From Sediminibacillus halophilus (GTDB lineage Bacteria; Bacillota; Bacilli; Bacillales; Amphibacillaceae): 64,000 bases of DNA. Positions 59,806-64,000 of this stretch are shown in pieces. Both the position numbers and the translations under genes were made by a program. The stretch's first letter is position 1; each line of letters starts with the position of its first letter. Under the pieces are notes generated by a model, which was given only the letters and a program-made list of their open reading frames with translations, was not told the origin of the DNA and did not search any database. Location: NCBI RefSeq assembly GCF_900103695.1, contig NZ_FNHF01000010.1, positions 1 to 64,000 on the forward strand, in the 5' to 3' direction.

Positions 59806-60633
59806 TCATTCCGTGGCTTGCGTAGATATGACTCCTTCATCGATAAGTTCATCGATTGTATATTCAATTACTCTTTCCTTTTCGGGAATTTCGATTTGGA
59901 CGAGTCTTTCCAGAATATTCAATCCAACAACTTTTCCAGCTCCATAGCCGGTTGTGATTTTCTCCCCTAAGTCAGGGAGGATTTTCTTCGCTGTTTCATA
60001 CTCGTCATTTTCATATTTCAAACAGCACATCAACCGTCCACAAAGACCAGATATTTTAGCCGGATTCAAAGACAAATTCTGATCCTTTGCCATTTTGATC
60101 GATACCGGTTCAAAGTCACCAAGAAAGGTGGAACAGCAAAGCATCCGTCCACACGGTCCGACACCACCCAGCAACTTCGCCTCATCCCGAACTCCAATTT
60201 GCCGTAATTCAATCCTTGTTTTGAAAACAGAAGCTAAATCCTTGACCAGGTTCCGGAAATCAACCCTTCCGTCTGCTGTGAAATAAAAAATAACTTTATT
60301 ACGATCAAAGGTGTACTCGACCTCGACTAAGTTCATATCCAGGTTATGTTCCCGGATCTTTTGTTCGCAAATCTGGTGTGCCTCATGCGAACTTTCCTGA
60401 TTTTCCACCACCGATAACTTATCCTTCTCGGTTGCCAAACGGATGACTTTCTTCAATGGGAGGACTACATCTTCCTCATCTACCCGTTTATTGGAAATGA
60501 CCACTTTGCCGAATTCAATTCCTCGGACCGTTTCTACAATAACATAATCGTCTTTGGAAATGATATTCTCGGCTGGGTCGAAATAATATATTTTACCCGC
60601 TTTTTTAAAACGGACGCCAATCACTTCTACCAT
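59806..60633 (-). CDS. ricT: RicT (YaaT), PSP1-domain Fe-S protein
   Basis: 275-residue member of the RicA-RicF-RicT complex, which in B. subtilis carries [4Fe-4S] clusters, speeds Spo0F phosphotransfer and guides RNase Y. The PSP1 domain carries [14 protein letters not shown] and [13 protein letters not shown], whose cysteines are the cluster ligands. GAGGTG is eight bases before the ATG. It starts seven bases after holB. Confidence 0.95.
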   Translation of the reverse strand: MVEVIGVRFKKAGKIYYFDPAENIISKDDYVIVETVRGIEFGKVVISNKRVDEEDVVLPLKKVIRLATEKDKLSVVENQESSHEAHQICEQKIREHNLDMNLVEVEYTFDRNKVIFYFTADGRVDFRNLVKDLASVFKTRIELRQIGVRDEAKLLGGVGPCGRMLCCSTFLGDFEPVSIKMAKDQNLSLNPAKISGLCGRLMCCLKYENDEYETAKKILPDLGEKITTGYGAGKVVGLNILERLVQIEIPEKERVIEYTIDELIDEGVISTQATE

Positions 60634-60640
60634 CTGTCAT

Positions 60641-61627
60641 TCACCTCTTCAAATGAAGTGTAAGCTGCTCCATTGCCAAAGCCGGATGCACATTTTGTTC
60701 CAACTTTCTTTTGGCCTCCAGTATCCGCTGCAACGCATCGGTCGTTTCCTGTTTCGACCAATGCAACGAGGCTTGAGAAAGCTTGTCTTTTTCATTGATG
60801 AAAACGATCGCTTCCTCGTTGTCAACAAAGCTGTATACAATGTCTTTGAACCATAACAATAATAAGTCCAAGCCTCTTTGCATCTGTTGTCTCTCTTTAA
60901 AATGAGGCATCCATTGATTATTGATGAACAACATGGCTTCCTCCGGTTTCGACTGGAGTACTTCTGTTAATTGTACCACTATCTTTCTGGCATTAGCAAA
61001 CCAGTCATCATGGCCTATTTCAAGTGCTTCGGTGATATTGTTGGTAAGTGCGGAGATCAATCTCGCATTGGAAGGAGATAACCCTTCCTCTTGCAGCTGC
61101 CGCTGTAAATTGGCCGCGTTTAAAGGTTTGAGACCCATAATTTGGCATCTAGACCGAATCGTCTGCAGAATGGCCTGACTGTTAGAAGTGAGAAGCATCG
61201 CCGTTGTCTGTTTACTTGGCTCTTCCAAAAATTTTAACAGCCGATTGGATGCATTGGCTGTCATTTTTTCTGCGTCTTCTATGATATAGACCTTCTGATT
61301 CGATTCCATCCCTGTGTACGTAAATTCCTTTTGTAAATGGAGGATTTGTTCTTTTTTGATCGATTGACCATCCGGTATGATCCAGTGTACATCCGGGTGG
61401 TTGCCGGATTCTATCCGCTGACAATCCTTGCACTGCTGACAGGGCTCCTCACCGCTTTTATGACGGCAAAAGATACTTTTAGCCAAAACCATGCTGATGG
61501 CTTTTTTTCCTGTTCCCCGGTTTCCCTGGAATAAATAAGCATGGGAAACCCGCTGTTTTGCCAGACTATTCGTCAGCATCCTGGCGACTAATGGTTGTAT
61601 GGAAGCTATATCAGACCATGTTTTCAT
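60641..61627 (-). CDS. holB: DNA polymerase III delta' subunit
   Basis: Clamp-loader subunit of 328 residues: Walker A-like FQGNRGTGKKAI (altered, as in delta'), a zinc module with the cysteines of SIFCRHK and CQQCKDC, YIIEDAEKM and the SRC motif in TIRSRCQ. It sits between yaaR and ricT as in other Bacilli. The Shine-Dalgarno AAGGA is modest. Confidence 0.94.
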   Translation of the reverse strand: MKTWSDIASIQPLVARMLTNSLAKQRVSHAYLFQGNRGTGKKAISMVLAKSIFCRHKSGEEPCQQCKDCQRIESGNHPDVHWIIPDGQSIKKEQILHLQKEFTYTGMESNQKVYIIEDAEKMTANASNRLLKFLEEPSKQTTAMLLTSNSQAILQTIRSRCQIMGLKPLNAANLQRQLQEEGLSPSNARLISALTNNITEALEIGHDDWFANARKIVVQLTEVLQSKPEEAMLFINNQWMPHFKERQQMQRGLDLLLLWFKDIVYSFVDNEEAIVFINEKDKLSQASLHWSKQETTDALQRILEAKRKLEQNVHPALAMEQLTLHLKR

Positions 61628-61652
61628 TTACTTTCATCCTTACTCGCTGACC

Positions 61653-62093
61653 TTAAGTATATAAATTAACCAGCAGACCTTTGATTTCTCCAATCAGGCC
61701 TAGTATATCAATCGGCTTTTTTTCTTGTTCCAGTACACCCTCCGTCAACTCCACCAGCTTTTCGTCGATATTTTCCACTGTTGTAAGTTTTCGGTTGTTT
61801 CCATCCATGTTCCAGCTGTGAGAATGCTTTAGTTCCATCCCATATTGCACTGCTTCCTTGACAAAGTTTTTCACCATTCGTTTATATTTGGCCAAATCAC
61901 GGAAAGACCGGGCACGCGCCAGTCTTTCCCCTTGAGCGGTCAGATCTGACATTAATTTTTGCAATTCCGTTTCTTTTAGCTTTTGGCTTTGTGATTCGAC
62001 CAAGGTTCCAAAACTCTTGCTTCCCCTGTCTGTTTGAGGGATGTTTTTCGGTGATGCCTCCACCTTGGAACGCATCTCTTGTGATATTTTCAT
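61653..62093 (-). CDS. yaaR: YaaR family protein (DUF327)
   Basis: 146-residue, mostly helical cytoplasmic protein of unknown function: FRDLAKYKRMVKNFVKEAVQYGMEL and LLVNLYT at the end. AGGAG is five bases before the ATG. It lies 18 bases after darA and before holB, the fixed order in Bacilli, which suggests a link to replication or signalling but proves none. Confidence 0.9.
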   Translation of the reverse strand: MKISQEMRSKVEASPKNIPQTDRGSKSFGTLVESQSQKLKETELQKLMSDLTAQGERLARARSFRDLAKYKRMVKNFVKEAVQYGMELKHSHSWNMDGNNRKLTTVENIDEKLVELTEGVLEQEKKPIDILGLIGEIKGLLVNLYT

Positions 62094-62111
62094 TACTTCT
62101 CCTCTTTTTAC

Positions 62112-62441
<330 letters not shown>

Positions 62442-62569
62442 TCATCTTCTCTCCTTTTTTTCGTTTATCCTTATTCTATTCTTTTAACAAGCAAGACTGC
62501 TTACAAAGCGACCTGGAATGCTCAGGAAACATCGTTAACCCTTTGCTTGTAGAATAATAGCATTCCTCT

Positions 62570-63196
62570 TTAACGCAAAAAAGAAACAATTTTTTGATAA
62601 GCTTCTGCTGTTACGGTGGCTAAGTCGTTTTCTGCATTGATTGGATAAATTCTGTTTGGAAACTTTTCCAAAAGCATTCGATAAGCCTGATAAACGTTAT
62701 CATGGAACTGTTGTTTTTCTAAATCCAGCCGGTTTTTTTCACGTGAAACATTTTCTGCAATCCGCTGCAAACCAACTTCCGGCCGTATATCAAAAAATAG
62801 CGTCAAATCCGGCATGCAATCACTGATGGCGAACTGGTTTATTTGATAAACTTCCTCCATTCCCAGACCACGGGCATATCCTTGATAGGCCAGGCTGCTA
62901 TCCACAAACCGGTCGCATAACACAATTTTGCCTTGTTTGAGTGCTGGAAGCACCTTTTCTACTAAATGCTGACGCCTGGCTGCCGCATAAAGCAACGCCT
63001 CTGTCTTTCCGTCCATGGCTGTATGGGAAGGTTCCAAAATAATCTGCCTGATTTTTTCGGCGATCTCAATACCACCAGGTTCCCGCGTAGCTGTTACTGG
63101 ATAGCCTTCCTCCCTCAGTTTTTTCTCTATTTCTTTTAATACCGAGGTTTTTCCGGCTCCCTCACCGCCCTCAAACGTTATAAAATATCCTTGCAC
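62570..63196 (-). CDS. tmk: Thymidylate kinase
   Basis: Phosphorylates dTMP to dTDP. The protein of about 208 residues has the P-loop [11 protein letters not shown], the DRX motif [12 protein letters not shown] and a lid with REKNRLD. The GTG at 63196 is seven bases after AAAGGAG; the ATG at 63202 is only one base from that Shine-Dalgarno, so the GTG is preferred, but either is possible. It follows the YaaO-like gene. Confidence 0.96.
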   Translation of the reverse strand: MQGYFITFEGGEGAGKTSVLKEIEKKLREEGYPVTATREPGGIEIAEKIRQIILEPSHTAMDGKTEALLYAAARRQHLVEKVLPALKQGKIVLCDRFVDSSLAYQGYARGLGMEEVYQINQFAISDCMPDLTLFFDIRPEVGLQRIAENVSREKNRLDLEKQQFHDNVYQAYRMLLEKFPNRIYPINAENDLATVTAEAYQKIVSFLR

Positions 63197-63220
63197 ATTC
63201 ATTCTCCTTTAGAGCTGTAC

Positions 63221-64000
63221 CTATCGCAGACAATACATGCCTTGTTCAATATTATGATTTTGAAAGTTTATTCCTTGCTTTATTAAATAGTTTATCATCT
63301 TTATATGGACTGATGTTATTTTTTCTCCCTTTAACAGCACAGGAATACCCGGCGGATATGGAATGACAGCCTGTGCTGCTATTTTTCCTTCTGCACTAGC
63401 CCATCCAATGAACTCTTTCCTCATCCGGTTCATCGTTTGATAAGAAACTTCCAATGAGTGGATCTGCTGTTGTTCAATCTGTACACTTCCTATTGTATCA
63501 CGGTTGGGAAGGAATTTTAATCGCTGAGATGTCTTTTCTACTGCTGTTTGCAGCCTTTCCCATTCTTGAAAAGGAGCAAGGCCATGAATGAAAAGCACCT
63601 GGTTTTCCGTAGAAAGCTCGGGATAGATATCCTGTTCTTCAAATAGTTTAGCAACCTGAATACCAGACCAGCGCTTGTCTACCTCCAGCGTGATTTTCAG
63701 CGGATCATCTTTCCCAGCTTCATTTGGCAGCACCTCCCACCCCTCTGCGGAAGAAAACACCTCACGCAGACGGGCTATACTTTCAAGAATGGGATTCAAC
63801 TCATTTTCTTTGATTCCGGCTAAATAGTAACGCGCCAAATCGAGACTTGCCATTAACGGATAGGATGGACTGCTTGACTGAAGCATTTGCAAGTAATGAG
63901 CAACATCCCCTCTGTCGATTATATGTGACTTGATATGCAGATAAGATGCCATCGTCAGCGCCGGAGCCATCTTATGAGCTGACTGGACGACAAGGTCTGC
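63221..64000 (-). CDS. Orn/Lys/Arg decarboxylase family protein, YaaO-like (5' part beyond the right edge)
   Basis: C-terminal 259 codons of a fold-type I PLP decarboxylase-family protein, open at the edge. The first visible residues, DLVVQSAHKMAPALTM, contain the PLP lysine in SAHK. The Orn_DC C-terminal domain follows (PPGIPVLLKGEKITS). B. subtilis YaaO sits at the same place before tmk; its substrate is not certain (arginine decarboxylase-like). A stop follows at 63221, 24 bases before tmk. Confidence 0.88.
   Translation of the reverse strand, partial: ADLVVQSAHKMAPALTMASYLHIKSHIIDRGDVAHYLQMLQSSSPSYPLMASLDLARYYLAGIKENELNPILESIARLREVFSSAEGWEVLPNEAGKDDPLKITLEVDKRWSGIQVAKLFEEQDIYPELSTENQVLFIHGLAPFQEWERLQTAVEKTSQRLKFLPNRDTIGSVQIEQQQIHSLEVSYQTMNRMRKEFIGWASAEGKIAAQAVIPYPPGIPVLLKGEKITSVHIKMINYLIKQGINFQNHNIEQGMYCLR

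Overview
The window is a stretch of chromosome from a low-GC Gram-positive, endospore-forming bacterium of the family Bacillaceae. The 5' end of 16S rRNA and the protein set suggest the halotolerant Virgibacillus / Oceanobacillus / Halobacillus side of the family; the genus is not decided here. From memory of Bacillus subtilis 168, the window is the near-origin segment yaaO -> tmk -> ... -> lysS -> rrn read backwards, so almost every gene is on the minus strand and the origin lies beyond the right edge.

Layout from left to right. 1-660: start of a leftward rRNA operon with two tandem sigma-A promoters. 660-9740: lysS, yazB, folK, folB, folP, cysK, hslO, ftsH, hprT (protein synthesis, folate, cysteine, redox chaperone, membrane proteolysis, purine salvage). 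9750-15500: tilS, the YabT kinase, the YabS VWA protein and spoIIE. 15900-18900: an accessory insert with a MarR regulator and a 14-helix drug exporter on the plus strand, plus a histidine phosphatase. 19040: elongator tRNA-Met. 19390-21160: yabR, divIC, yabQ, yabP. 21440-24360: a second accessory insert (lipoprotein, RsgA-type GTPase with a structured leader, DJ-1/PfpI protein). 24400-27730: rqcP, mazG (yabN), spoVB-type flippase. 27940-31000: glucose PTS permease and its antiterminator GlcT, inserted here. 31190-36490: spoVT, mfd, fin, pth. 36680-42450: an NAD biosynthesis island (nadA, nadC, nadB leftward; nifS, niaR rightward) around a candidate NiaR operator. 42500-51670: ctc, prs, glmU, spoVG, purR, ispE, sspF, veg, yabG, rsmA, rnmV. 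52070-64000: yabE-type 3D protein, tatD, metG, abrB, rsmI, yazA, trmN6, yabA, ricT, holB, yaaR, darA, tmk and a truncated YaaO-type decarboxylase.

The genes combine core information processing with sporulation and transition-state control (spoIIE, yabP/Q, spoVT, fin, spoVG, sspF, yabG, abrB, ricT). Many developmental promoters can be read directly: Spo0A boxes at spoIIE and abrB, sigma-H at spoVG, sigma-F at fin, sigma-G at spoVT, sigma-K at yabG and a sigma-B-like site at ctc. Compared with the B. subtilis order I recall, dusB, pabB/pabA/pabC, yacD, coaX and ridA (yabJ) are missing from their usual positions.

The most interesting unexplained signals are regulatory. The rsgA-like GTPase has a 22-codon upstream ORF and two mutually exclusive hairpins around its Shine-Dalgarno. 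Intrinsic terminators sit inside the leaders of glmU and lysS. A second Spo0A-box cluster lies about 200 bp upstream of abrB. A decayed intergenic repeat family is present in four places. No CRISPR array, insertion sequence or prophage was seen.
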